DNA of 12,189 nt from an uncultured Lachnospiraceae bacterium (GCA_902489925.1 CABUBX010000054.1:1-12189); one strand, 5' to 3'. Shown: positions 1 through 7,049, numbered from the stretch's first letter. Made by a program: numbers and translations. The notes: generated from the letters alone by a model not told the origin.

Positions 1-1
1 T

Positions 2-394
2 GTGATGCTTGTTTATGATTTTGTATCCTCTATTTTCAGAGGAAACTATGCGGTATGTATTGCCATCGGACTTGCAATGATTAACTTTATTTTCTATTTC
101 TTTGCATTTATGAGAGACAGACATTCACCGTATCAGTATATCCGCAGACATCAGTTTGAGCGCAATATGAAAAAAGGTCAGCAGCAGGGGGCGGCTAAGA
201 ACGGACCGGTGTACACAGGCAGTGTGCCTTCGGGACATGCCGGTGCCAAGAAAATTGTACCGAGACATCGCTGTGCCGTCTGCGGGCGTACAGAGTTGGA
301 TGACGATACATTGGAATTTCGTTATTGCTCAAAGTGCAACGGTAATTATGAATATTGTAATGAACATTTATTTACACATACCCATGTGCAGTAA
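2..394 (+). CDS. C-terminal part of a rhomboid-like membrane protein with a Cys/His zinc-binding-like tail (5' truncated)
   Basis: The reading frame is open to the left window edge, so the true start is outside and only about 130 C-terminal residues are seen. Visible residues 15-37 form a hydrophobic membrane helix, which would be the last of several. A basic stretch follows (residues 38-58), then a low-complexity linker, then a compact Cys/His cluster: C91-x2-C94, C109-x2-C112, C119, H122, H126 and H128. That spacing looks like a small zinc-binding module on the cytoplasmic or exposed tail. From memory, rhomboid-family membrane proteins of Lachnospiraceae end with a final helix, a linker and a similar cysteine-rich tail. 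The rhomboid Ser/His catalytic residues would lie upstream and cannot be checked, so protease activity is not shown. The gene ends 78 bases before the next gene, with a stem-loop between them. Confidence 0.6.
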   Translation: MMLVYDFVSSIFRGNYAVCIAIGLAMINFIFYFFAFMRDRHSPYQYIRRHQFERNMKKGQQQGAAKNGPVYTGSVPSGHAGAKKIVPRHRCAVCGRTELDDDTLEFRYCSKCNGNYEYCNEHLFTHTHVQ

Positions 395-400
395 ATGCAA

Positions 401-435
401 GGCAAATCAGACAGCGGCAAAAGCTGTCTGTTGCC
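401..435 (+). terminator. Intergenic stem-loop, possible weak terminator or attenuator
   Basis: CAGACAGC (408-415) pairs perfectly with GCTGTCTG (423-430) around a 7-base loop. The outer GGCAA (401-405) pairs with TTGCC (431-435), leaving a 2-base bulge on the left arm. No T tract follows, so it is not a classical intrinsic terminator. It sits between the stop codon of the preceding gene and the TTG start at 473. It may be an mRNA processing or stability element. Confidence 0.5.
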
Positions 436-472
436 ATATACGGGAAAGTTTAGGAAAGGCAGGATTTTTACT

Positions 473-1870
473 TTGGATATCAATCAATTGATTAAAGCAT
501 TAAAAAAGGGAAATAATCTTGAACAGAATTTATCACTTTATGGGAATATGCTGGCTGGTTCTTACCATCGTTTAGCTGCGTATCATCTTGCGATGAATTT
601 GACAGAATATTATGATGAGATTTGCGGCAGCGGCGGCGAACGCTGTGAAAAATTGCTTCAGGAGATTACAGAAGTGCTTCGCGCAGACTTTGCGGAAGAT
701 GAAAAGGAAGCCTTGGATTTAGAGCGCGCCGTAAATATTGTGGATGATGTCAGGACGCAGGTGCTGTCGGCAATTCATGATTTGGAAGAATACACATATT
801 TTATGCAGACTTATGAGCATATGCTCAATCGCATCGAGTATCGCCTTAAAGGGGATATCCAGGAGGTCGATGAGGCGGCTTTTGCAGCCGAGGTTGGCCG
901 TTATGTCAGCACAGGGGATGCCGTATCCTCGAATGAGCGTATACAGGCGGTGATGGCAGAGCTTCCGGTGCGCATGACGATGGCAAAGTTTATGGATATG
1001 GTGAAGGATGGCTGCCGTTATTATGCAGGCGTGCGCAATGATATGGCTGAAGCCTTTTTTGAAGCGATGGCAGACGGTGTGCGCCCGCTCTCTGCAAAAC
1101 GACTGAATCCGGTGTATGACAGGCTTTATGATATGGCTGTGACGCTTGAGGCGATGGATTTGGAGGCTGTTGATGAGGTGCAGTGCGAAAAGGCAATGCA
1201 GCTTCTTGCGGCTGCCTCGGAAAATATTGCAGAGGAACTTATGCCTTATTTGTATCTGGCAGAAATTGTGAATCATTTGTATATCTATCTGCTGACGAAA
1301 AATTATGTACTCGGTGATTTGCCGGACACAAAAAAAGCGGAGACAGTCATCCGTGAGTTTTTGAAGTCCGAAGCTAAGGGCAGCTTTTTGACACCGGATG
1401 AGGATATTGTCGGTCTGCTCAGAGAACTTACAAAGAAACAGGAGATGCTTGTAGGCGAGCATATGCTTCTTGAGAATGCTTTTTATGAAATAGTGACGTT
1501 TTATCCGAAGCAGATTGACGGTCTCGCCTTAAACGGCATGTATAACAGCCTTTATTGCAGCAGCCGCATGTTCAATGAGGGTGCATTGCAGCCGCTTGGC
1601 AAAAGGGGAATTTATTTTGCAGCCAATGAGGCTTGGATTGATGCGAAGCTTACCGAATTAAAAGCGCATTACACAAGTGTATTTGACGGTGAAAGCCGAA
1701 CAGTAAAAAGAGCTCAGATGGCTTTTGTCATCGGCTCGCTGCCGGTTATATTTGACAGCATTGATGATTTTGAGGCTTATGTCAGAGGAAGTCTTTCCTC
1801 ATGTGCCGATAGGGGAACAAGGGCAGCAAGTGCAGCGCTTATCGGCGAGCTGATGGCGGCGGACAATTAA
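473..1870 (+). CDS. Conserved-looking hypothetical protein, 465 aa, helix-rich, function unknown
   Basis: I do not recognise a named family. The frame is open from 395, but the first 26 codons of that longer frame lie over the stem-loop at 401-435 and have no ribosome binding site. I choose TTG at 473 because AGGA at 461-464 (within 452-464) sits 8 bases upstream and the protein then starts with a plausible MDINQLIKAL. The product is acidic and rich in Ala, Glu, Leu and Met. It reads as mostly amphipathic helices with no signal peptide or clear membrane segment, so a soluble cytoplasmic protein is likely. No catalytic motif is visible. The next gene begins within about 20 bases, so the two are probably cotranscribed. 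Linkage to ytfI and gerW downstream makes a sporulation or envelope role possible, but this is only context. Confidence 0.75.
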   Translation: MDINQLIKALKKGNNLEQNLSLYGNMLAGSYHRLAAYHLAMNLTEYYDEICGSGGERCEKLLQEITEVLRADFAEDEKEALDLERAVNIVDDVRTQVLSAIHDLEEYTYFMQTYEHMLNRIEYRLKGDIQEVDEAAFAAEVGRYVSTGDAVSSNERIQAVMAELPVRMTMAKFMDMVKDGCRYYAGVRNDMAEAFFEAMADGVRPLSAKRLNPVYDRLYDMAVTLEAMDLEAVDEVQCEKAMQLLAAASENIAEELMPYLYLAEIVNHLYIYLLTKNYVLGDLPDTKKAETVIREFLKSEAKGSFLTPDEDIVGLLRELTKKQEMLVGEHMLLENAFYEIVTFYPKQIDGLALNGMYNSLYCSSRMFNEGALQPLGKRGIYFAANEAWIDAKLTELKAHYTSVFDGESRTVKRAQMAFVIGSLPVIFDSIDDFEAYVRGSLSSCADRGTRAASAALIGELMAADN

Positions 1871-1889
1871 TTTGGAAACGGGGATGCGC

Positions 1890-2201
1890 ATGAGACTTCA
1901 CAAGAATTTATACTGGGGTGAATCAGTCAGTGATTTAAAGCGGACGATTAAATATGAAATTAAATACAGAAGATTTGCTGTCGGCTATTACTGTCTTACA
2001 TTGCCGGATAATGAAGAAAATCTTATGGATATTATTCAGAGTGAGCAGTTAAAATTAAAGTTTATGCGAAAAAAATCGAGAGTTGTTGTCGGTATTGCCG
2101 GAAGTAAAAGAGAAGCGATGGCGTTGGCAGGAAAGATTATTTATGATATTTATAAAGAAACAGGCGGCTTTGACGTTAAAGGCTATTTTAAAAGGCAATA
2201 A
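1890..2201 (+). CDS. Small hypothetical protein, 103 aa
   Basis: I do not recognise the family. Upstream in-frame starts exist (TTG at 1872, ATG at 1884), but ATG at 1890 is best placed, 6 bases after GGGG (1880-1883). The protein is basic, with many Lys, Arg and Tyr. It reads as a mixed alpha/beta fold: an N-terminal amphipathic segment, a strand-like stretch around residues 34-42, a basic patch RKKSR, a VVVGIAGS strand and turn, then a long helix ending in GYFKRQ. There is no signal peptide or membrane segment. It lies between the 465-aa gene and ytfI with short gaps (12 bases to the ATG downstream), which suggests cotranscription. The glycine in VVVGIAGS does not make a P-loop. Confidence 0.75.
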   Translation: MRLHKNLYWGESVSDLKRTIKYEIKYRRFAVGYYCLTLPDNEENLMDIIQSEQLKLKFMRKKSRVVVGIAGSKREAMALAGKIIYDIYKETGGFDVKGYFKRQ

Positions 2202-2213
2202 GGGGAAGATTGG

Positions 2214-3149
2214 ATGTTACATATTATTTTGCTTATTTTAAAAATTATCGGTATATGTCTTCTATGCCTGATTGGGCTGCTGCTTCTTTGTATCGGGCTT
2301 GTACTTTTTGTGCCGGTGCGCTATAGAGCTTCGGGCAGCTATATTGAAAAGCAGCTAAAGCTTTTGGGCGGCGTGACATGGCTTTGTCATATAATCAGTG
2401 TCCGAATCTTTTATGACGGTGAAAAGCAAGAGGATAAAAGCCGGGTTTTAGTTAAAATATTTGGCATTGCCATAATGGATACAGCCAAAAAGAAGACTAA
2501 AAAGGCAAAAGAACCGAAAGAAGCTGTTTTGGAGGTGCCGAAAAAGCCGCCGCATGAGCAGGCCGCAGAAGAAAAGGAAAAAACAAAAAGCCGGACGCCG
2601 GAGATTGCTCAAAAACCAAAAGCGGAAGTCCAAAAGAATGAAGAAAAAAAGAGTGAAGAAAAAAAGGATGAAGCTGCAAGAGTTGAGCATACTAAAAGTA
2701 AGAAAAGTTTATTGGCAAAGCTTACAGCTTTTCGCCAAAAGATGAGCGATGCGTTTAAAAGACTCTGCGACCGTTTAGAAACAATCAATCAGAAAAAGGA
2801 TAAGCTGATGGACATTTTGTTTTCCGAGGAAAATAAAAAGACTTTTATTTTATTAAAACGAAGCATTTTCAAATTAATTCGGCATATTCTTCCTCGGCGT
2901 ATTGAGGGCTGGATTCATTGCGGCACGGATAATCCTGAAAAGACGGGACGGATGCTTGGCTGGCTTGCTGTTTTTTATCCACTCTATGCCGAGCGGCTAA
3001 AAATAGCGCCGGATTTTGAAAAAGAAATTTTTGAAACAAAGTTTTTGGCTGCAGGAAGGATTCAGGCATTTACATTCGTGTCAACAGGCATTAAAATAAT
3101 GTTAAATAAAGATTTGAGAAGAATTATATCAGAGTTTAAGCATCTGTAA
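2214..3149 (+). CDS. ytfI: DUF2953 family membrane protein (YtfI-like)
   Basis: The function is unknown; in Bacillus subtilis the ytfI gene lies directly before ytfJ (gerW), and the same pairing is seen here. Residues 2-33 form a long hydrophobic N-terminal membrane anchor, followed by FVPVRYRASG and strand-rich sequence to about residue 88, as in DUF2953 proteins. Residues 90-170 are an extremely Lys/Glu-rich, low-complexity linker. The C-terminal part (about 200-311) holds the recognisable family sequence, including LPRRIEGWIHCGTDNPEKTG and a hydrophobic stretch near 248-258. The start at 2214 follows AGGGGAAG (2201-2208), which overlaps the preceding stop region. gerW begins 12 bases after the stop. 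The family call rests on sequence appearance plus the gerW neighbour. Confidence 0.8.
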   Translation: MLHIILLILKIIGICLLCLIGLLLLCIGLVLFVPVRYRASGSYIEKQLKLLGGVTWLCHIISVRIFYDGEKQEDKSRVLVKIFGIAIMDTAKKKTKKAKEPKEAVLEVPKKPPHEQAAEEKEKTKSRTPEIAQKPKAEVQKNEEKKSEEKKDEAARVEHTKSKKSLLAKLTAFRQKMSDAFKRLCDRLETINQKKDKLMDILFSEENKKTFILLKRSIFKLIRHILPRRIEGWIHCGTDNPEKTGRMLGWLAVFYPLYAERLKIAPDFEKEIFETKFLAAGRIQAFTFVSTGIKIMLNKDLRRIISEFKHL

Positions 3150-3161
3150 AGGAGGTATATT

Positions 3162-3560
3162 ATGGCAGAAAACAGATTGAGTACAACAGTAGCGTCTATG
3201 TTTGAGGGCATGGATAAGTTTATGTCATCAAAGACAGTTGTTGGTGATGTTGTTCATATTAAGGATAAGATTATTGTGCCTTTGATTGATGTTTCCTTCG
3301 GTGTCGGTGCCGGTGCATGGGACAAGGCTGAAAAGGGCAGTGCGGCAGGCGGTCTTGGCGGAAAGATGAGCCCGGCGGCCGTTTTGGTGATTTCCGATGA
3401 TGGCATTAAGATGGTTCCTGTAAGCCGCTCTCAGGATGTGGTGTCAAAGCTTATTGATATGGTTCCGGACGTTGTTGCCAAATTCAAGGGCGGCAGCAAG
3501 GAGGATGATACTCAGGAGGTCGTGGACAGCATTGTCGATGACATAGAGAAGAAAAGCTAA
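3162..3560 (+). CDS. gerW: GerW family sporulation protein (YtfJ)
   Basis: This is a small soluble spore protein of the YtfJ/GerW family. In B. subtilis it is made in the forespore and is needed for normal L-alanine germination. The 132 aa match the family's usual short length. The N-terminal half holds the typical VGDVV...KIIVPLIDVSFGVGAG stretch, followed by a Gly-rich GGLGGKMSPAAVLVI segment and DDGIKMVPV. The C-terminus is an amphipathic helix region and an acidic tail. AAAGGAGG at 3148-3155 gives a near-ideal ribosome binding site 6 bases before ATG 3162. It directly follows the DUF2953 gene, the conserved ytfI-ytfJ arrangement. No sigma-F or sigma-G promoter is obvious directly upstream, so transcription from further upstream is likely. 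Confidence 0.92.
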   Translation: MAENRLSTTVASMFEGMDKFMSSKTVVGDVVHIKDKIIVPLIDVSFGVGAGAWDKAEKGSAAGGLGGKMSPAAVLVISDDGIKMVPVSRSQDVVSKLIDMVPDVVAKFKGGSKEDDTQEVVDSIVDDIEKKS

Positions 3561-3624
3561 GACAGGCAAAGTTTTTAAAAGCACCGCATAAACTATACAA
3601 AGAGAAGCAGCGGAGGATAGCGCC

Positions 3625-3765
3625 TTGAAAAAAGTGTGCGGTTATACGCTTTTCTGGTTTGCGGCCGGAATGACGGTCATGCTGTTTATGCGGGCAAGCC
3701 TTTTGAGCATATGTATTATTATATTTTGTGCAATACTGGGCTATAATTTGTTTAATACGGAATAA
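3625..3765 (+). CDS. Small hydrophobic membrane protein, 46 aa, TTG start
   Basis: This short gene fills the gap between gerW and the FHA gene. TTG at 3625 is preceded by GGAGGA (3612-3617) with a 7-base spacing, and the frame runs to TAA at 3763-3765. The translation starts MKKVCGYTLFWFAAGMTVML. It then continues through a short basic and polar break (RAS, residues 23-25) into a second hydrophobic stretch (26-40) and ends GYNLFNTE. It could be two short membrane helices forming a hairpin. I recall similar tiny proteins with a GYTLFW start and a GYNLF end near gerW in related clostridia, but could not check this. Function is unknown. The next ribosome binding site lies only about 10 bases past the stop, consistent with cotranscription. 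Confidence 0.72.
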   Translation: MKKVCGYTLFWFAAGMTVMLFMRASLLSICIIIFCAILGYNLFNTE

Positions 3766-3790
3766 ACGACAGATAAAAGGAGATTTGGCA

Positions 3791-5164
3791 ATGAATATTA
3801 AAGAATTTAACATCACGGAGAAGCCTTTTAAGACAACACTGATGTTTGAATTATATGAGGGTTCGGATTATGATAAGAAGGCTCATCGTATTCTGAAGAA
3901 AGACAAACATCTTTTTGCTGACAGTAAGTTCGATAATGAAGTTTTTTATTATGATATTACAAATAAGATGTCATTTAGAAAGTATATGGCTGCAGGCCTG
4001 AATCAAAAAAAGCTTTTTTATCTTATAGAGCGTCTTATTGATGTTGAGCTGTGCTTTAGAGCGTCGGGTGTTGATTCGCGTTATATGATGTACGATGCGG
4101 ATTTAATTCTTGTGGATAAGGATACAGAGGAAATCACATTTATTTATGTGCCGGCAACAGACCACGGCCTTATTTCAAGACCGCTGAAGCCGTTTATTAA
4201 GGAAGTACTTGCAAATGCCGTCTATGACGAGATGGAAAATCTTGATTATGTCGGACGGCTGATTACATACGTCAATAAGCATAAGGTGCTGGAGGTGGAT
4301 GAACTGCCGGCAGTGCTTGAAGATATCAGAAACAGTCAGAAGAATTTGAGCAGGATTACAGAAAAAGGCGCTGTAGAGCTTGCGAAGGCTGCCGCTGTTA
4401 TTGATGCTGTATCTGAAAATGTTGAGCCTGATAATGTGCCTGAGGCAGTTATGCCAACGCCTGTTGAGCCTGAGGCGGTTATGCCGGAAACGGACGCTGT
4501 ATCAATCAATGTGAATGATGTTTCGATTAGCGGGCTTGAAGGCTTTGAGGAACCGTCGGTTGAAAATGTCGATGAAAATATTTCTTTACTGATTGAGGAA
4601 CCGGTCGTTGAGGAAACACCGGCGATGCGGGCTGTGGAGGAAGCTGCGGCTGCGAGCGTTAAAGCCGATGAAATACCGGAATTTGAGCCTGTGCTTGATA
4701 AAAAGCCGGAGGAGGAAGCTGTGACGCAGCCGGAGGATGTAAAGCCGGAGAAAGAAAAAACATCGGAAGTGCTTCTAGTGGAGGAAGTACCTGCAGAGGA
4801 AGTAAAAGCGCCGGTGCATATGGCGGCAAGAGATGTTCCTGTTCAGGAAGTGCCTGTTATGACAAAGAAATACCCGTATCTTGTGCGCTCTAAAAATCAG
4901 GAAATCATCACGATTGATAAGGATGAATTTAAGCTTGGAAAGATTGCGGGGGCTGACTATCTGCTCAGCGATAATCCGGCAGTCAGCCGTATGCATGCAA
5001 TTATTCATAATGTGGATAATACATATTATATTTGTGATAATTATTCGACAAATGCAACTTATTTAAACGGCGAGCGTCTTGAGCCGGGCAAAAATTATTT
5101 GTTGATGAACGGCGTGAAGGTTCGGCTTGCTAATGATGAATTTACATATATTTGTGAAGAATAG
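3791..5164 (+). CDS. FHA domain protein with DUF6382-type N-terminal domain
   Basis: FHA domains bind phosphothreonine on partner proteins. Residues 1 to about 175 resemble the DUF6382 domain found ahead of FHA domains in clostridia. Residues 200-355 are an acidic Glu/Val/Pro/Ala-rich linker with a short internal repeat (PEAVMP at 217-222 and 227-232). The FHA domain fills about 361-457: LGK (382-384) replaces the usual GR, SRMH follows (399-402), and the asparagine turn reads NATYLNG (421-427). ATG 3791 follows AAAGGAGA (3776-3783); the frame is open further upstream to 3728, but that part overlaps the small membrane gene and lacks a ribosome binding site. No membrane segment is seen. No Ser/Thr kinase or phosphatase gene is adjacent, so the partner is unknown. 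Confidence 0.85.
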   Translation: MNIKEFNITEKPFKTTLMFELYEGSDYDKKAHRILKKDKHLFADSKFDNEVFYYDITNKMSFRKYMAAGLNQKKLFYLIERLIDVELCFRASGVDSRYMMYDADLILVDKDTEEITFIYVPATDHGLISRPLKPFIKEVLANAVYDEMENLDYVGRLITYVNKHKVLEVDELPAVLEDIRNSQKNLSRITEKGAVELAKAAAVIDAVSENVEPDNVPEAVMPTPVEPEAVMPETDAVSINVNDVSISGLEGFEEPSVENVDENISLLIEEPVVEETPAMRAVEEAAAASVKADEIPEFEPVLDKKPEEEAVTQPEDVKPEKEKTSEVLLVEEVPAEEVKAPVHMAARDVPVQEVPVMTKKYPYLVRSKNQEIITIDKDEFKLGKIAGADYLLSDNPAVSRMHAIIHNVDNTYYICDNYSTNATYLNGERLEPGKNYLLMNGVKVRLANDEFTYICEE

Positions 5165-5186
5165 CAGATAATGTATTGGAGAAAGA

Positions 5187-6578
5187 ATGACAATGGAGAA
5201 TCATCAAAATTATAACAAGAACAGGCGTGGGAGAAAAAAACAAAATATAATAACAGCAATCGGGCTGATTTTGGTTACAGTTGTTTTGGTTGTGACCGGC
5301 TGTATTTTTAAATTTGTAATTAAAGGCGATGGTTTTGGCGGAAGCGGCGGCGCAGGCAGCGGGGTCGCTGAGAGTGTTCCTGAGACTGTCTCCGAAGAAG
5401 AAAAGCGGCGTCAGATTATTGAGGCTGCGGACAGATTGGCTGCAGGCTATGATTATGAGGCAGCGGAAGCAAAGATTAAGGAAATCAGCAATTATACGGC
5501 AGATGTTGAGCTGACTAAAAAGTTGAGTGAATATACGTCGGCAAAGGCAAAAGCTGTCCGGTGGGAGGATATGTCAAAGGTAACGCATATATTCTTTCAT
5601 TCGCTCATTTATGATACAGACAAAGCATTTAAAAGTGACAGCTCAAGTGGTTATAACCTGGTTATGACCACGGTGGATGAGTTTAATAAAATTCTTCAGT
5701 CCATGTACGATAAGGGCTTTGTGCTTGTAAGTATTCATGACCTGGTTAAAGAAGTTAAAGATGCCAATGGCAATGTGACTTATGAGGCCGGAGATATTAT
5801 GCTGCCTCCTGGAAAAATTCCGTTTGTGCTTTCACAGGATGATGTCTGTTATTATGAATATATGGAAGATACAGGTTTTGCAACAAAGCTTGTGCTTGAC
5901 GAAAACGGAAAGCCGACATGCGAGTATAAAAATGATGACGGAACACTTTCCTACGGTTCTTATGATATGGTTCCGCTTGTAGATGATTTTATTGAAGCAC
6001 ACCCTGATTTTTCTTACAGGGGTGCCAAGGGACTGCTTGCCCTGACAGGATATAACGGTGTTTTGGGTTATCGAACGGACGGCGAGGTTTATAAGGACAG
6101 TCCGACACTTCAGGCGGATATTGAGGAAGCTAAAAAGGTTGCCGAGGGTCTCAAGGCAGATGGCTGGGAGTTTGCAAGCCATAGCTGGGGACATATCCAT
6201 ATGATGCAGACAAGCTTTGATAAGGTTAAAGAGGATACAGACCGCTGGGAAAAATATGTTCAACCGATTGTAGGCGATACGGATGTTATCATTTATCCTT
6301 TCGGCGAGGATGTCGGCGACTGGCAGCCATATACTTCAGATAATCAAAAGTATATGTATCTTAGAGATGCCGGCTTTAGATTTTTCTGTAATGTTGACGG
6401 AAGTCAGTACTGGGTACAGTTAAACGGCGACCATGTCCGCCAGGGACGCAGAAATGTTGACGGTCAGCGCATGTGGCAGCAGATGCAGACAGGAAAAGAC
6501 TGGCTGGGAGATTTGTTCGATGTTAATGCGGTGTTTGATAAGGCAAGACCGACACCGGTCTATGATGTGACCGGCTAA
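5187..6578 (+). CDS. Membrane-anchored divergent polysaccharide deacetylase-like (CE4 / NodB-like) protein
   Basis: The 463-aa protein starts with a basic cytoplasmic tail (residues 1-20), has one membrane helix (about 21-45), then a Gly-rich spacer (48-60) and an outside domain. A helical acidic region (68-120) leads to the catalytic-like domain. CE4-type landmarks appear in order: a strand with SQDD (216-219) where TFDDG is usual, SHSWGH (331-336) matching the HxxxH metal-binding motif, and YPFG (370-373) near the usual motif 3 position. About 110 residues separate the first two motifs, more than in compact NodB domains. If active it would remove acetyl groups from cell-wall glycan, but activity is not shown. 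GGAGAAAG (5178-5185) precedes ATG 5187; ATG 5193 is an alternative. A strong terminator follows the stop. Confidence 0.75.
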   Translation: MTMENHQNYNKNRRGRKKQNIITAIGLILVTVVLVVTGCIFKFVIKGDGFGGSGGAGSGVAESVPETVSEEEKRRQIIEAADRLAAGYDYEAAEAKIKEISNYTADVELTKKLSEYTSAKAKAVRWEDMSKVTHIFFHSLIYDTDKAFKSDSSSGYNLVMTTVDEFNKILQSMYDKGFVLVSIHDLVKEVKDANGNVTYEAGDIMLPPGKIPFVLSQDDVCYYEYMEDTGFATKLVLDENGKPTCEYKNDDGTLSYGSYDMVPLVDDFIEAHPDFSYRGAKGLLALTGYNGVLGYRTDGEVYKDSPTLQADIEEAKKVAEGLKADGWEFASHSWGHIHMMQTSFDKVKEDTDRWEKYVQPIVGDTDVIIYPFGEDVGDWQPYTSDNQKYMYLRDAGFRFFCNVDGSQYWVQLNGDHVRQGRRNVDGQRMWQQMQTGKDWLGDLFDVNAVFDKARPTPVYDVTG

Positions 6579-6591
6579 ACAGTCAATGAGT

Positions 6592-6642
6592 AAACAAAGG
6601 GGAGTGTAAAATTAAGAATTGATTTTACACTCCCCTTTGTTT
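6592..6642 (+). terminator. Strong intrinsic terminator, perfect 21-bp stem
   Basis: The left arm (6592-6612) and right arm (6622-6642) are exact reverse complements over 21 bases, with a 9-base loop (6613-6621). The core is GGGGAGTGTAAAA / TTTTACACTCCCC. On the plus strand the stem runs into TTTGTTTTTTGTTTG, a good T tract. It lies 14 bases after the deacetylase-like gene and faces rpmB, so it could also stop minus-strand readthrough, although the T tract is weak in that direction. Confidence 0.93.
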
Positions 6643-6655
6643 TTTGTTTGTCAAA

Positions 6656-6690
6656 TAAAAAAAGCCGTCTCGGACAAGACAGCTCTTTTG
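6656..6690 (-). terminator. Intrinsic terminator of rpmB
   Basis: Read on the minus strand, AGCTGTCT (plus 6677-6684) pairs with AGACGGCT (plus 6663-6670), with one G-T wobble, around a 6-base loop. The stem can extend by A-T pairs into a run of seven T residues followed by ATTTG. It lies 13 bases after the rpmB stop codon. Confidence 0.85.
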
Positions 6691-6702
6691 TCATCAAAAA
6701 GA

Positions 6703-6888
6703 TTAAGCTCTTTCAACTAAACCGGATTTTAAGCAAGAAGTGCAGACATACATCTTCTTAACAGCACCATTCACGTTTACTTTAACTTTTTTGATGTTAG
6801 ATTTCCACATTTTATTGTTTCTTCTATGTGAGTGAGACACTTTAATACCGAAGTGAGCTCCTTTATCACAAACTGCGCATTTAGCCAT
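6703..6888 (-). CDS. rpmB: 50S ribosomal protein L28
   Basis: This is a structural protein of the large ribosomal subunit, 61 aa, the usual short bacterial length. It begins MAKCAVCDKG, the classic L28 start, and continues with GIKVSHSHRRNNKMWK and a basic core. The cysteine pairs C4-x2-C7 and C49-x2-C52 mark the zinc-binding (C+) form of L28. The frame is open three codons further, but ATG at 6888 is chosen because AAGGAGG (minus strand, plus 6897-6903) lies 8 bases upstream and the family starts at this MAK. It is monocistronic, with its own promoter and terminator, and is divergent from the asp23-like gene, a common Firmicutes arrangement. Confidence 0.97.
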   Translation of the reverse strand: MAKCAVCDKGAHFGIKVSHSHRRNNKMWKSNIKKVKVNVNGAVKKMYVCTSCLKSGLVERA

Positions 6889-6942
6889 TTCAAGCACCTC
6901 CTTGAATCTACTACTTAAACCGTTAAGGCTTACAACTTCTTC

Positions 6943-6971
6943 ATTTTAACAGATAGTCGATTAAAAAGCAA
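6943..6971 (-). promoter_or_regulatory. Predicted rpmB promoter with extended -10
   Basis: Reading the minus strand, TTGCTT (plus 6966-6971) is a weak -35 and TAAAAT (plus 6943-6948) a good -10, separated by exactly 17 bases. TG one base upstream of the -10 gives an extended -10 element. It lies about 55 bases before the rpmB start codon. Confidence 0.6.
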
Positions 6972-7020
6972 GTATTGTTTTTGAATTATATAAAAAAAAT
7001 AGAAAAATGTAAAATAATCA

Positions 7021-7049
7021 TTTTCTTTTTCGGAGAAAGCGGTTATAAT
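7021..7049 (+). promoter_or_regulatory. Predicted promoter of the asp23-like/fakA operon
   Basis: TATAAT at 7044-7049 is a perfect -10. A -35 is weak: the T-rich sequence around 7021-7027 is at 16-17 base spacing. AT-rich sequence upstream could act as an UP element. The predicted start near 7056 would give a leader of about 80 bases, which contains only a small 5-bp hairpin (GCTTA/TAAGC, about 7074-7087). Confidence 0.5.

Noticed and set aside
395..472. N-terminal extension of the 465-aa protein to ATG 395
   Set aside because: The extra 26 codons cover the stem-loop at 401-435 and no ribosome binding site precedes 395. The TTG at 473 has one.
719..1462. 247-codon open frame on the minus strand opposite the 465-aa gene
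   Set aside because: Its translation is rich in His, Ile and Cys with no domain, typical of an antisense shadow, and no ribosome binding site is placed for it. The plus-strand frame is longer and has one.
3728..3790. Upstream start of the FHA gene within the small membrane gene
   Set aside because: No Shine-Dalgarno sequence precedes it and it would overlap a better supported gene. ATG 3791 follows AAAGGAGA and starts the typical domain.
5832..6263. 143-codon minus-strand frame inside the deacetylase-like gene
   Set aside because: Composition is shadow-like (Cys/His/Ile rich), with no domain or initiation signal.
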